Of a stretch of DNA of 64,000 bases, positions 33,936-46,956 are shown piece after piece; within the stretch, counting starts at the first letter, position 1, and every line of letters starts with the position of its first letter. Where the stretch lies: assembly GCA_022432975.1 (NCBI GenBank), contig CM039509.1:46931184-46995183 (forward strand). The letters are read 5' to 3'. Source of the stretch: Begonia masoniana. Its lineage: Eukaryota; Streptophyta; Magnoliopsida; Cucurbitales; Begoniaceae. The notes beneath the pieces are model-generated. The model had not been told where the DNA came from and searched no databases. It saw only the letters and a program-made list of their open reading frames with translations. The position numbers and the translations under genes were made by a program.

Positions 33936-35107
33936 GCTAATTTCTTTTAGACAGATTATTTTTTATTTCTTGTCAAGTGATGGGCTAAAAACTTCTTGAT
34001 TTCACATTTTCAGCCAAAAAAATAATCTACAATGAATGTTTAGCGCTTTAACGAATCGTCATGGGATAAATGATTATGTATTCTCTTCTTTAATTTGATG
34101 CACTATATCCAATACATACGCACATGAAGTATTTATCCATATTGATATAAACTACGATAACGTTTTTTTTACAGTTGAGAATTTAGTTATAATCCTTGTG
34201 GGTAGATAAATATTTATACAATTTGACGTGCACACAAATTATAAAGGATAGATATTCATGTCAAATTTATTTTTGTTGTTGTGTGTACACTAGCTTATAA
34301 ATGACTATTCTCTTCGGAATAAGGGCAATGATGGTTGTTAAGAGCTCTGAGTTTGCTTGTTTGGTAATGGTATTTTTTCTTCTAACATGGTCTACAAACT
34401 TGGTCATTTTTCTCACAAGGGTTATGATTAAATTCTATTCGGTGTTTTTTAAGTGATTTTGAGCAATAGCTACTACTGTAATAACAGTATGTACCTCATG
34501 TTTGTTTGTCAAACATTGAAAAGGTTGGCCTCTCACAATTTTGGAGATGAGTTGGTTTCTTTCTTTTCTTAATCTTTTTTTGTTTGAGAGACTTCTATTG
34601 TTGCTTTGTGCAAATCATTAATTAGGACATGGAAGCATCTATGGTGGATGGAGCTGGTACAGACAGGTCACATTATTCCAACTACAATTGGTGGTCGAAT
34701 GGTCAACCCAAAGAGGTAATGCACTACATTGCAGTGATTCTAACAACCTTTTTTGTAGTTTTAATAATGATATGGCTTCCACAGATTAGTAGTAAAATGA
34801 TACAAACAGGAGAAACTAGTGCGATGAAGAAGGTGCTGCTAGAGTAATAAAACATTCCACCAAGGAAAATCAAAGGATGCCTCTAATTTATGTCAACCTC
34901 TACACCTATCAAGTGACTATACTTCTTACAAGCATATTTTTTTATGTAAAACTGAAAGCGGAAGCTAGAGGGAACAAGAAACTCAATTTGAAAGGCATTT
35001 CTGTGAGGTTTTTTTTTGAAAAACCAAGATTAGATTCATTATTAGATTAATACATCAAAAGCATATTTTTGTGTCTTGTTTTCTTCTAAAATTTTAAATA
35101 ATATAAC
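33936..35107. other. unassigned DNA between Cassandra and Sirevirus, with possible small terminal exon
   Basis: Mostly AT-rich. At 34629 an ATG opens a coding-like stretch (MEASMVDGAGTDRSHYSN then WWSNGQPKE) followed by a good donor (GAG/GTAATG at 34715). The acceptor TTCCACAG ends near 34784, and a second piece ends at TAA (34845-34847), followed at once by an AATAAA signal. Splicing and intron retention are both in frame, because the candidate intron is 69 bases. I do not recognise the protein. It may be the end of a host gene whose other exons lie left of the retrotransposon nest. Confidence 0.3.
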
Positions 35108-36542
35108 TGTAAATGTTTATCTGTTGGCATATTTTTTAGCAAACATATTTTAAGGGAATTTATATATTATTTCTTATTGTGTGATTTAAATCTATGGAAG
35201 ATTGTTTCTTGCCATCCAAGAAATTATCTATATAATATTTAAATGGTGGTTGATTGGAGATGTTGAATATTAGGAAGTTTGAGAGATATAGAAAGTAGTT
35301 ACTTGGAAATCAAGTAGCTTTAGATATGGAATGGATTATAGCGAGATAAGTGATCACAACAATCAATGAATATATTCTTAAAGTATTGTGATCCGATTTG
35401 ATTATATTGGCGGCACTTTCCTAAAATAGCACACGGAGTGTCACACAAACCGAATTGATAAAATCCGTTTCCTTATTGTGTGCAATTCTAATTTGATCTG
35501 TGATTTGAAGATTACGATTCTGTTAAGCTGGATTACAGCGAGATTCAAGATCACAGCAACAAAGGGATTTATTCCTAAGTATTTGGAAAGTTGATTTGAG
35601 GTGGAAATAATGTTTTAGAAGTTGATCTGAATATTGTAGTGCTATTAAGCAAGATACGAGATCACAACATTGTTAGGATTCGTTCAGAATATTTTGGGAT
35701 TCATTGAAGATTTGTTTGCATGGGCTTTCCATAAATGTCGCACACAATGTCACGGATCCGATTTTCATGGAATTCGATTTCTCTTATTCTGTGCGATCTG
35801 TTTGAAGAGAATATTTGACGCACAGTATATTATGCATTCTTCCTGCACAGTTGAAAGTTGTTGAAGCCAATTTATTCTTCATCCACGGTTTAGTGTGGTG
35901 TATGTTATTATTCATTTGATCATTGATTGAATGTATTCACACTCTATTCGTGAGCTGATCTGCCTATGTTCAGAGTGTGTTTGTTTGATGCAACCAAAGA
36001 CAACGACTGGTGTTATAGACGGTGTCCGAGGTGCGATTCTGTTTCTTTCATTGAAGCTCAGACTCGGGAGGAGTCTGCCTAGAACTCGGGAGGAGTTCTG
36101 ATCGTGGGCAAGGGGATCTTGCCATACACGGATTCCAGGAGGAGTCATCAACGACAAGGGGAGATTGTCATCTTTAGATTCCGGGAGGAGTCACCATCAA
36201 CAAGGGATCTTGTTGCATTCAGATTCCGAGATGGATCGATTACAAGTCGAGGGGAGCTCGCAAAAACAGATTCATTGGGGAAGTTAGTGAGAGGCGGCAA
36301 CAAAGATAAGAGGGAGTATTTATTTGTATAAGTCCGATTGTCTTGTAACTTTGAGAACTCGTGAATTGTTTTTTAATTCTGGGTGTGGCCCGCAGACGTA
36401 GGCAATTGCCGAACTGCGTTACCAACCTTTTGTCTCATTATTTTCTGCACTTTATCATTGTCCATTATCACGATAATTAATTGGTGTCCCACCAAGTGTT
36501 CCACCTACATTAGGACATCAAGTAACTAACCTTGATCTTACA
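35108..36542 (+). repeat. Sirevirus 5' LTR
   Basis: 1435 bases, starting TGTAAATGTTTATC and ending CTTGATCTTACA, followed two bases later by TGGTATCGAAG, a diverged primer-binding site. It contains tandem AGATTCCGGGAGGAGTC-type units (36070-36250), part of which are missing from the 3' LTR. Confidence 0.9.
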
Positions 36543-36635
36543 ATTGGTATCGAAGAAGTTCACTTATGTTTCTTAAGCGAGATCCATGGGATTTGATCTT
36601 GGTACAATGGACTCTATGAAGAAAGGAGTTCAACT

Positions 36636-38982
36636 ATGCGTCCGCCACTATTGGATGGAAGTAACTATACTTACTGGAAGGCTAGGATGAGAGCATTCAT
36701 CAAGGCTATCGATGAGAAGACCTGGAGATCTATTTTAACAGGATGGAATCCTCCCACGACTACTGACGAAGGATGTGTCATATCTTTTAAATCTGAAGAA
36801 GATTGGTCGGTCACTGAAGATGCACTGGCAAATAGTAATTCAAAGGCACTTAACGCTATTTTTAATGGTGTTGACCCTACTCAGTTCAGACTTATTTCAA
36901 TGTGTGAGTCAACTAAAAGAGCATGGGAGATTCTCCAAACTACTTATGAAGGAACATTGGCGGTAAAGCTATCAAAGATACAAATGCTCACGATAAGGTT
37001 TGAAAATTTAAAAATGCATGAAGAAGAAAATATTGCTGAATTCAATGCCAACTATGTGATATAGCCAATGAGGCATTTGCACTTGGTGAAACCTTCTCTA
37101 GAGAAAGATTGGTACGAAAGACTCTATGGTCTCTTCCACAACATTTTGCCTATAAAGCTACTGCAATTGAAGAAGCTAAAGATGTCTCCAAAATGAAATT
37201 GGAAGAACTAATGGGATCGCTTAGAACTTTTGAGATGAATCTTGGGATTGATGCCAAAACAAAGAAGTTCAAAGGCGTAGCACTAAAGACTGACACACAA
37301 GACTTGAATGTTCATGATAAAGATGACCTTGAAGAGTGTCTTGCATTACTATCAAAGAATTTTAGCCGAGTTATGAAAAAATTTGAGAGAAATAATCGCG
37401 GTGTCAGACCCAATGTCAGCAATGCAAAACCAGGTTCTTCTAGCAATAAGAAGTACATGGAAGACAATCACGCTCCAGATCAATCTGTCCAGAACAGAGG
37501 AATTCAATGTAGAGAATGTGACAGTTTTGGACATATACAAGCTGAATGCGCTAACACTTTGAAGAAAAAGAAAAACTCTCTCAACATTACTTGGAGTGAT
37601 GATGAATCAGAAAAAGAAGATGAATTTCAGAACAACCATGTTGCATTTGTTGGTAAAGCTGAACCTACAGAAAATGGTGGTGTTACACACGAGGTCACAT
37701 ATGATATATCAGCTTGTAGTGATGAAGTTAAAGATGAAGTTACCAATAAAGAACTCATTGCAAAATACAAATATCTTCATGATAAATGGACTGAGCTTGT
37801 CAAAATAAATCAGCATCTTCGTATTCAGAATGGAGACTTGAAAATTGAGAAGATCAACCTACAAAATTCGGTCTCTGAATTAGAAGCCAAATTAAGAATG
37901 AGTCGGGATAAAGCGACAGAACTATTTAACGAGCTGAATCACTTGGAGAAAAATGTCAAAATGTTAAATACAGGTTCCTCTAAGTTGGATGATATCTTAA
38001 GTGTCAGCAAGCCCAGTAGTGATCATTTTGGATTGGGTTTCAAAGAGGAAAATTCTGTAGCACAGATAGTGTTTTCTCAGCCTGGAAGCAAAAGAAAAAA
38101 TGTGGTGTCTCCTACAGTGTCCTATGAGCAAAAGGAAAGCGCAGTGTCTCAAACGATGACAATAAAGAATTCTGATTACAGAGTAAAGCAAACTAGAGTG
38201 CATGATGCAAAGGTCAAGAAGAAGTCAAAGCCTAATTCTATGCCCATCACAAATGGTAACAGATTTAATTCTATTTGTCACTATTGTAACCGTAGAGGTC
38301 ATATTCGACCTAGATGTTTTCCCTATCTTGCTGATTTGAGACAAGGTACTGCTAGAAATTCTCTTTCTCGCAGATTCCCACAACAAATATGGAAGAAGAA
38401 ATCCACCTTGAAGTGTAATGTCACTCATACCTCTCTAAAAGCTACTACAACTGATGCGTGGTACTTTGATAGTGGATGCTCTAGGCACATGACTGGTGAA
38501 AAGAAGTTTCTGAAGAACATCACAACTGATCGTATGGGAAAAGTAACTTTCGGTAATTGTGTCAAAGCCAGTGTCATAGGTGCATGTACACTGAATGTTC
38601 CTAGATTACCACAGTTAGAGAATGTTCTTCTGGTAAATGGTTTAAAGGCTAGTTTGATAAGTATTAGCCAGCTGTGTGATCAAAATTTAAATGTTTATTT
38701 TACTTATGAGAAGTGCACAATCTCGGATCTTGACAAAAATTGCATCATAGAAGGGGTAAAGTCTGCAGATAATTGTTATCTTATCTCATCATCTTCAACT
38801 TGTTATCGTTCAAGCATGGAGGATTCTATTTTATGGCATCAAAAATTGGGACACGTCAATGATAAGATGCTGAAGGTGATTAGGGAGCTGTTCGTGGGAT
38901 TCCCAAGCTAAATTTTGATGAAGATCGTTTGTGTGGACCATGCCAAATAGGTAAACAAACCAAGGTGTCTCACCCAAAGTCA
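36636..38982 (+). pseudogene. Sirevirus gag and protease (frameshifted)
   Basis: The first frame (36636-37064) begins MRPPLLDGSNYTYWKARMRAF, the copia Gag N-terminal region, with AWEILQTTYEG further on. A frameshift near 37060 moves to the frame 37109-38911. That frame holds two CCHC knuckles, CRECDSFGHIQAEC (about 37507-37550) and CHYCNRRGHIRPRC (about 38278-38320), separated by a coiled-coil-like charged region. The aspartic protease motif FDSGCSRHMTG follows near 38464-38500, then the pre-integrase LWHQKLGH near 38830. The frame then ends at 38911. A further shift and a TAG at 38983-38985 separate it from integrase. This copy cannot produce an intact polyprotein. Confidence 0.85.
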
Positions 38983-38985
38983 TAG

Positions 38986-41527
38986 ATGACAGCAACCAAT
39001 CGCGTGCTTGAATTACTTCATATGGACTTAATGGGACAGATGCCTCCGGAAAACATTGGAGTTAAACGATATGCTTATGTTACGGTTGATAATTTTTCAC
39101 GATTTACATGGGTGGAGTTCCTTAGAGAAAAATCTGATACTTTCAAAGCTTTTAAAGCCTTATGTATTCGACTCCAACTTGAAAAAGGTTGTGCCATCAT
39201 GGGAATTATTCGCATCCATAGTGATCATGGAAGAGAATTTGAAAACTCAGAATTCTCAGATTTCTGTAATCAACTTGGAATATCTCACGAGTTCTCGGCA
39301 CCCAAGACACCTCAGCAAAACGGAGTTATTGAACGGAAAAATCGAACTATTGCAAAGATGTCTCGCGTAATGTTACACGAGAAAAATATTCCACAGAAGT
39401 TTTGGGCCGAGGCTATGAACACTGCATGCTATACGATAAATCGAGTGTATCTCCGTGTAGGAACTTCTATAACACCGTACGAGATATGGAAAGGTAAAAC
39501 TCTAAATCTTCACTATTTTCATCCTTTCGGTAGTACGTGCTATGTGTTGAATGACAGGGAACACAGAGGGAAATTAGACTCTAAGAGTGATGAAGCTATT
39601 TTTCTCGGATATGCAACAAATAGTCGCGCCTATCGGGTCTACAATAAACGAACTAGAACTGTCATTGAATCGGCCAATGTTCAAGTAAATGATTCCTTGG
39701 AAACAGTTGATATGCCTACAGACGATGTACTCCAGGGGTCAAATAATGAAAGTTCCAGTGATCTCACAAATGTTCCTGATATTCCTTCAAGTAGTGTCTC
39801 AGATAATGTCTCTGATACAACTATTAAAATTAGTGAAGTGGAAACGATTGCATCAGATAGCCGACAACTGTCCACACGTGTACAGAAAGATCATCTTGTT
39901 GATAAAGTCATTGGGAGTCTTAATGATGGACTCCGAACCAGAGATAAACCGAGGGTAAACTATCGAGATATGATTCATATGACATGCTTCACCTCAACCA
40001 TTGAACCTAAAAATGTGAAAGAAGCTCTCTTGGATAAATACTGGATCGAGGCAATGCAAGAAGAACTTGATCAATTCTCTCAAAATCAAGTTTGGGATTT
40101 AGTGCCGTATCCTCCAAATGTAAACGTCATCGGCACCAAGTGGATATACAAGAACAAGAGTGATGAACATAGAAACATTACACGCAACAAAGCACGGTTA
40201 GTTGCTCAAGGGTACTCACAAGTTGAAGGAATTGATTTTGATGAGACATTCGCTCTGGTTGCTCGACTGGAATCCATCTGACTTTTACTAGCTATTGCTT
40301 GTGTAATGCGGTTCAAACTCTATCAAATAGATGTGAAGAGTGCGTTGTTAAATGGCTTTCTAAATGAGGAAGTTTATATCAATCAACCAAAGGGTTTTGA
40401 AGACCCTCATTATCCCGAGTATGTGTGTAGATTGAAAAAAGCGTTATACGGGCTCAAATAAGCATCCCGTGCATGGTATGAACGTCTCACGGTGTATTTA
40501 TTATTCAAGGGATATGAGCGAGGGGGAGTAGATAAAACTCTTTTCATTCGCCGCCACAATGGTCAGTTTCTACTTGCTCAAATCTATGTTGATGACATAG
40601 TGTTTAGCTCAGTGTCACAGGTGCTAGTGGATGATTTTGTAGCAAAAATGACTGGCGAATTTGAGATGAGCATGGTCGGATAACTCAATTACTTTCTTGG
40701 TCTTTAGATTCAACAAAGAAATTATGGAATTTTCATCTCTCAAACCAAGTACGCCAAAAATCTATTGAAGCGCTTCAAGTTAGAGAATGCTCGTCCCAAA
40801 AGAACACCGATTGGGACACATGAAAAACTCACCAAAGATGAGAAAGGGACTTCTGTTGATGAACGACTATATAGAAGTATGATTGACAGCCTCTTATATC
40901 TAACTTCTAGTCGGCCAGACATCTGTTATAGTGTGGGATTATGTGCTCGGTTTCAAGCAAATCCTCGAGAGTCTCACACTGGTGGCAGTGAAGCGAATTC
41001 TCAAATATGTTGGTGGAACGACTGACTATGGACTTTGGTATTCATTTGATACAAATGCAAATCTAGTTGGCTTTTGTGATGCTGATTGGGCTGGGAGTTC
41101 GGATGATCGGAAAAGTACTTCTGGTGGATGCTTTTATTTGGGAAACAATTTAGTGTCATGGTTTAGCAAGAAGCAGAACTCTATTTCTCTATCTACTGCC
41201 GATGCAGAATATATTGCTGCTAGTAGTAGCTGTACTCAACTTCTTTGGATGAAACAAATGCTCAAGGACTATGGTGTCACACAGGATGTCATAACGTTAT
41301 ATTGTGATAATTTGAGTGCTATTAATATCTCCAAGAATCCAGTACAGCATTCTCAGACAAAACATATTGATATTCGACATCATTTCATTAGATCCCTTGT
41401 AGAAGACAAAGTCATAACTTTGGAGCATATGGTGACCAAAAAGCAAATTGTCGATATTTTTACCAAATCTTTGGATGGTGTGAGATTTGAAGAATTGAGG
41501 TCTGCCTTAAGCCTTTGTGTCATGTGA
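38986..41527 (+). pseudogene. Sirevirus integrase, RT and RNase H (broken)
   Basis: The integrase core has LLHMDLMG, HSDHGREFEN and NGVIERKNR (D, D, E) at about 39010-39350, then FHPFGSTCYV and FLGYATNSRAYRVYN. RT starts near 40030 (EEALDKYW-like, WIYKNKSDE, ARLVAQGYSQVEG), is cut by TGA at 40279, and resumes with [13 protein letters not shown] and the catalytic YVDDIVFSS near 40590. More stops lie at 40459, 40681 and 40705, and a frameshift near 40990. RNase H (about 41070-41400) has GFCDADWAGSSDDRKST, STADAEYIAAS and YCDNLSAI, ending at 41527. The pol order integrase before RT confirms copia. Confidence 0.9.
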
Positions 41528-42561
41528 AGAGGTTCTTCTATGTTGTAAGTTTTTTTATTTGCTTTCATAATTATTATAAAAAAAAAATCGCCAATTGTTT
41601 TAGGTGATTTATTTTGAGTTTTTTTTTGTCTTTAACCTCCTGCAAGACACAAAGGGTTCTATGAAGCTTTCGGTGGTCTTGATGGCAATTTGGAGTTAAT
41701 CTCAAATGTATTGATGGAGGTTTTTATGAGATTTTATCGAGGTTATATCTTTGGGTTTATTTCCCAACTAATTTGAAGATTTAAGATTTATTTTCCAAAT
41801 TAAGTGGCATTTTGGATTTATTTCTCAATTGAAATGAGGATTTATGGTTTATTTCCATAAACTCAAACGGCTCTTCTCCTTCTCAAGATTTGAATTTTTT
41901 TCTGATTTCATGGCGATTATTGAAGAAGGACATGTGAATAAGGTATCTGAGCCGAATCTTGGAAGCAATTCGGGTCAAGTGCACCTAATATTGGAAATAT
42001 CATTTGCAGAGTTTTCGACGCCGATTTTCAAGAACAAGTGTTTTTAAGGGGTCATTTGTTTAAATTCTCCTCTATGGTGACCAATACACATCTGTGCAAT
42101 CACTGGGTTGAATATTAAGAGTTTTTCTCCTTCTTTCAACAAGATAATTAGTGATGTCATTGGTAGTGTCAGACGTGTGTGACGGTGTTACACATGATAT
42201 TACTGCTGATGTCACTAAAGATGCTAGTGTGCAGCTGTCAACATCTCCAATCGAGTTAGTTTCGTATGATGATGAATCTATCTAATGAATATTATTATGA
42301 ATACTCTCATGAGCTATCATTGTTGATGCATATTTGTTAATGTGGTATATGCCTTGATATTTATATTTGGTAAATACATGGTGGATACTTTATTCTATAT
42401 CCTTTTGTCTTTTTATAGCAAAAAGGGAGAGTATTTTACAAGTATGGTGTTGGTGTTATCTGCAATGTTACAAGTGATTTCCGATTAAGGGGGAGTTCTG
42501 GTTAATTGTCAACATGCAGGGGGAGTTTGTGATTTTGACAAAAAATGCCAAATGGAGAGAT
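41528..42561 (+). other. Sirevirus 3' region with multiple polypurine tracts
   Basis: About 1 kb without an open frame of note. It contains AAAAAGGGAGAG (about 42420), AAGGGGGAGTTC (about 42487) and CAGGGGGAGTTTG (about 42519) shortly before the 3' LTR. Clustered purine tracts of this kind are a known Sirevirus hallmark. A short in-frame piece around 42150-42290 has no recognisable domain. Confidence 0.7.
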
Positions 42562-43938
42562 TGTAAATGTTTATGTGTTGGCATATTTTTTGGCAAACAT
42601 ATTTTAAGGAAATTTATATATTATTTCTTATTGTGTGATTTAAATCTATAGAAGATTGTTTATTGTCATCCAAGAAATTATCTATATAATATTTAAATGG
42701 TAGTTGATTGGAAATCTTGAATATTAAGAAGTTTGAGAGATATAGAAAGTAGTTACTTGGAAATCAAGTAGCTTTAGATATGGAATGGATTATGGCGAGA
42801 TAAGTGATCACAACAATCAAGGAATATATTCCTAAAGTATTGGGATCCGATTTGATTATATTGGCGGCACTTTCCTAAAATAGCACACGGAGTGTCACAC
42901 AAACCGAATTGATAAAATCCGTTTCTTTATTGTGTTCGATTCTAATTTGATCTGTGATTTGAAGATTACGATTCTGTTAAGCTGGATTACAGCGAGATTC
43001 AAGATCACAGCAACAAAGGGATTTATTCCTAAGTATTTGGAAAGTTGATTTGAGGTGGAAATAATGTTTTAGAAGTTGATCTGAATATTGTAGTGCTATT
43101 AAGCAAGATACGAGATCACAACATTGTTAGGATTCGTTCAGAATATTTTGGGATTCATTGAAGATTTGTTTGCATGGGCTTTCCATAAATGTCGCACACA
43201 ATGTCACGGATCCGATTTTCATGGGATTCGATTTCTCTTATTCTGTGCGATCTGTTTGGAGAGAATATTTGACGCACAGTATATTATGCATTCTTCCTGC
43301 ACAGTTGAAAGTTGCTGAAGCCATTATTCTTGAGAGCAAAAAGTTTTTATTAGGCCAATTTATTCTTCATCCACGGTTTAGTGTGGTGTATGTTATTATT
43401 CATTTGATCATTGATTGAATGTATTCACACTCTATTCGTGAGCTGATTTGACTATCTTCAGAGTGTGTTTGTTTGATGCAACCAAAGACAACGACTGGTG
43501 TTACAGACGGTATCCGAGGTGCGATTCTGTTTCTTTCATTGAAGCTCAGACTCGGGAGGAGTCTGCTTGGAACTCGGGAGGAGTTCTGATCGTGGGCAAG
43601 AGGATCTTGCCATACACGGATTCCAGGAGGAGTCATCAACGACGAGGGGAGCTCGCAAAAACAGATTCACTGTGGAAGTTAGTGAGAGACAACGACAAAG
43701 ATAAGAGGGAATCTTTATTTATATAAGTCCGATTGTCTTGTAACTTTGAGAACTCGTAAATTGTTTTTTAATTCTGGGCGTGGCCCCGCAGACGTAAGCA
43801 ATTGCCGAATTGCGTTACTAACCTTTTGTCTCATTATTTTATGCACTTTATCATTGTCCATTATCACGATAATTAATTGGTATCCCACCGAGTGTTCCAC
43901 CTACACTAGGACATCAAGTAACTAACCTTGATCTTATA
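42562..43938 (+). repeat. Sirevirus 3' LTR
   Basis: 1377 bases, the partner of 35108-36542. It lacks a block of about 90 bases of GGAGGAGTC-type repeats and has about 30 extra bases near 43330, besides scattered substitutions. It ends CTTATA instead of CTTACA. Confidence 0.9.
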
Positions 43939-43943
43939 ATAAT

Positions 43944-44391
43944 AATATTTTTTAAATAATTATATTATCTCTATCTTTTTAGTTAGTTTTTGTTTCAATC
44001 TTCAGAGTTATCTTACGAGTTGTATTAAAAATATATATAAAACATGACGCGCTTTGTACGTGCCGAAAATTAGTGTTTTAAAAATAAAATTTTAAGGAAT
44101 AAAATAAATTAAAATTCTATTTCATCTTTAAAATAAAACTAAATTTGTGAATGTCTTAATTAGAGAATTAATCAATACAGAAAAGACTAAAATTAAAACG
44201 ATATTTTTTTCTTAATTTTTTGTAAATAATAATAATTAATCATGTAACTCTAACCTCTGTCACATCAATACGTAGCGTTTCATGGGGGACCCAGTTTATC
44301 TGGAGAAGTGGGTCCCGCTCTTAATTTGTCAGTTAGTACGGTGGTGAAATTTAATTATAAATTAAACCTCAGATATTAAGAGTGGTGTCTC
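43944..44391 (+). promoter_or_regulatory. putative promoter of the ERI-like exonuclease gene
   Basis: AT-rich DNA ending with a TATA-like TTATAAATTAAA (about 44355-44366). About 35 bases later comes a long CT-rich (Y-patch) leader, CTCTTCTCTCCTCCTCCTCT, running into 44460. This arrangement fits a plant core promoter with transcription starting near 44390. The upstream part is bounded by the Sirevirus LTR at 43938, only about 450 bases from the inferred start, so LTR influence on expression is possible. Confidence 0.4.
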
Positions 44392-44615
44392 ACTCTTCTC
44401 TCCTCCTCCTCTCTCTCTCTCCTCCCGAATTCACTCCAGGTCTGCTTCCCTCTCTCTCTCCAAAGATGGCTCTTTTTGTTTTTCTTTTTGCGTTCTTATT
44501 CGTGTTTAGACGCTCTCTTCGATCATTCCTTCAATTTTGATTTTGTTTTCAAGGGGAATTCTGGAGGAGGATCTGATGTTCTTGCTGGTGGATATCGACT
44601 ATACTGAACCACACT

Positions 44616-46956
44616 ATGGCCCTTGAATTAAAAGGTATTTTTTTGTTTTTTTTTTTTTTTTCCTTTCGAGTGATTTCCGCCAGTTTTTGATGGATTTCGT
44701 ATTCGGGTTGTTTTTCTATGTGTCATTAGTGGTGTGATGGCTCTCTGACAGCCATTTTGTCGATGTTTGATGATGGATTGAGAGATACGTTCGCTACCTG
44801 ACTTTCATTGTTAATTTTTGCATGTCCTGCTTACTGGGTTGCTGTTGATAGTCAATTTGAGTTTGATATACGTTGATTGTGGCTTTTATGTGATGAGAAG
44901 TGGAAAATAAATCAATTGTAAAAAAATGGGATTAAGCCATATCTCTTCTATGAGTTATACTATGGTGATTTTCTTTCAATGTTACCAAAAGGTGAAATTT
45001 CACAGTAAAGAGAAAGTAGAATCCATGTCTTCTCTTTTACTTCACAGGGCTTCCCTCTAACTTGGGGACAATCCTTCCTGTAAACATTAAGGTCTTTTTC
45101 ATTTGTTTTCTACATAACAAGATGTAGCTTGATAGTGAAGTGGATTGGTTGCAGAAAACAAGCAGGGGAATTGTGAGGCTTCATTGAAATGCCTCCAGTA
45201 CAAGGGTCCTCATTTTGATCCACATTCTAATGGGAATCTCACAAAAGGTTCCACCGAGCTTGATCATGTAACGTGTTCTCACCCAGGTGGAGATGCTGCA
45301 TTATCTGACTGGTCGTTGAGTAGTAATTCACATGAAATCCCGAATCAATGTCAGAAGAAAACTGACTATAAGCATGGTTACAGCTCAATACCAGTCTTCC
45401 ATTTCAACTCTATGTACCAATGCCAGATGAATATGTCTGAGGGCCATTTTTATCCTTTTCCTATGGAGAATTATTGTCAATATGTTCCGTTTGGTATTAG
45501 TGCTCAAAGTTATCCGAATGAGTTTCAGCTTCAAAATTTTCAGTATTTCGTGGTTATTGACTTTGAGGCTACCTGCGATAAGGATAAAAATCCCCATCCA
45601 CAGGAGATAATCGAATTCCCTTCTGTTATTGTTAGTAGTGCGACTGGTCAATTGGAAGCATGTTTTCAAACTTATGTTCGACCAACTTACAATCAGATTT
45701 TGAGTGAATTTTGCAAGGATCTGACGGGGATCCAGCAAATTCAGGTAGGTTCTACTATCATGTGTATCCAAAGGCGCAGTATTAATTACATTGATAAATA
45801 CTGATTCTATGTTCATTCTTTATTGTAAAATTGTTCGTTTTTTTGTCAAAGAATTAATTTGTTAGAAGGAACTAAAGGATAGTTCATCTCAGGATGTGTG
45901 CCTTTTGTTATGTTCATTTCATTTAGCATAATTTTTATGGATACCGTTATTTTGCGTGTGCATTAATCACATCATGTGGACTGGGTTTCTGTTTAGTGAT
46001 TCCTCTCTACACCATTGTTTTTTAGATCTCATCTGAACATAATACTGAAACATGAATTTAGATTTGATTTTGTAGGAAAAGCATTGTCCTTTGACAATGG
46101 AATTTATTTACAGAAAGGGTTATTGAGGGATAGGCTTTGTTTACTCTTTTATAGAAGTCTTCCATCTCTTTTCTCTTATAAGTAGTTATTACAGGTAGAC
46201 AGAGGCATTACCTTAAGTGAAGCTCTCCTTGATCATGATAAATGGCTTGAGAAAAAGGGGATAAAGAATACAGATTTTGCTGTTGTGACATGGTCAAACT
46301 GGGATTGTAAAGTCATGCTAGAATCTGAGTGCCAATTCAAGAAGATTCGGAAGCCATCCTATTTTAACCGGTAAACAATGCGCGTAATTTAACATCCTTG
46401 TTTATGGAAAAACAATATTCATAATTGCAGAATGAAATATTCTGTTTAAGCTTTGAAGTTTAATCTTTTGAACTATCTAATTTCCCCTATCCACCTATGG
46501 AATAGATGGATCAACTTAAAAGTTCCTTTTCACGAGGTTTTCGGTGGTTTGAGGTGCAACCTTAAGGAGGCTGTTGAGATGGCAGGTTTGGTATGGCAAG
46601 GCCGAGCTCACTGTGGCCTGGATGATGCTAAAAACACAGCTCGCCTTCTCGCTCTCCTCATGCAAAGGGGTTTCAAATTTTCCATTACAAACTCAATGCG
46701 TCAAACAATCGATAACCCGTGTGCATGGAAGCAATATCCAGATCCCATGATTGTGTCTGCAAAATCGACTCAAAACCTGAAAGATATGCATGTGCCAAAT
46801 TTTTATTATCATCCTTATTGTTTCTGTGGAGTCATGAGCAGCAAAGGGGTAGTTCAAGATGCAGGGCCGAAGCAAGGCTGCATTTTCTTTGGGTGTGGAA
46901 ACTGGACTCTTACCCGAGGCGCTCGCTGCTATTACTTCGAATGGGCTTCCTCCTAA
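44616..46956 (+). CDS. ERI1/ERI2-like 3'-5' exoribonuclease with GRF zinc finger
   Basis: Four coding exons: 44616-44634, 45155-45744, 46195-46370, 46506-46956. All introns are GT-AG with consistent phases, giving 411 residues and a TAA stop. The start ATG at 44616 (MALELK) follows a CT-rich 5' UTR. The DEDDh exonuclease domain runs from about residue 138 to 330: motif I DFEATCD at 142-148, the LTGIQQIQVDRG segment after it, VVTWSNWDCKVML (motif II region), FHEVFGGLRCNLKEAVEM, and motif III HCGLDDAKN at 297-305. The C terminus (about 366-409) has FCGVMSSKG, GCIFFGCGNW and CYYFEWA, a GRF-type zinc finger as in animal ERI2. Family members trim 3' ends of structured RNAs such as histone mRNA, 5.8S rRNA or small RNAs; the substrate here is unknown. 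The N-terminal 135 residues are low in known domains. All catalytic residues I expect are present and no damage is seen. Confidence 0.93.

Larger units (their letters stand above)
35108..43938 (+). mobile_element. Sirevirus-type Ty1-copia LTR retrotransposon, decayed
   Basis: 8.8 kb with LTRs 35108-36542 and 42562-43938, flanked by ATAAC (35103-35107) and ATAAT (43939-43943), probably a 5-bp target duplication with one change. The order Gag, protease, integrase, RT, RNase H is copia. The integrase and RT wording (REKSDTFKAFKAL, HEFSAPKTPQQNGVIERKNR, ARLVAQGYSQVEG) and the repeated GGGGGAG tracts before the 3' LTR point to the Sirevirus lineage. Many stops and frameshifts plus LTR indels indicate an older copy than the Athila or the Tekay element. 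Confidence 0.9.
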
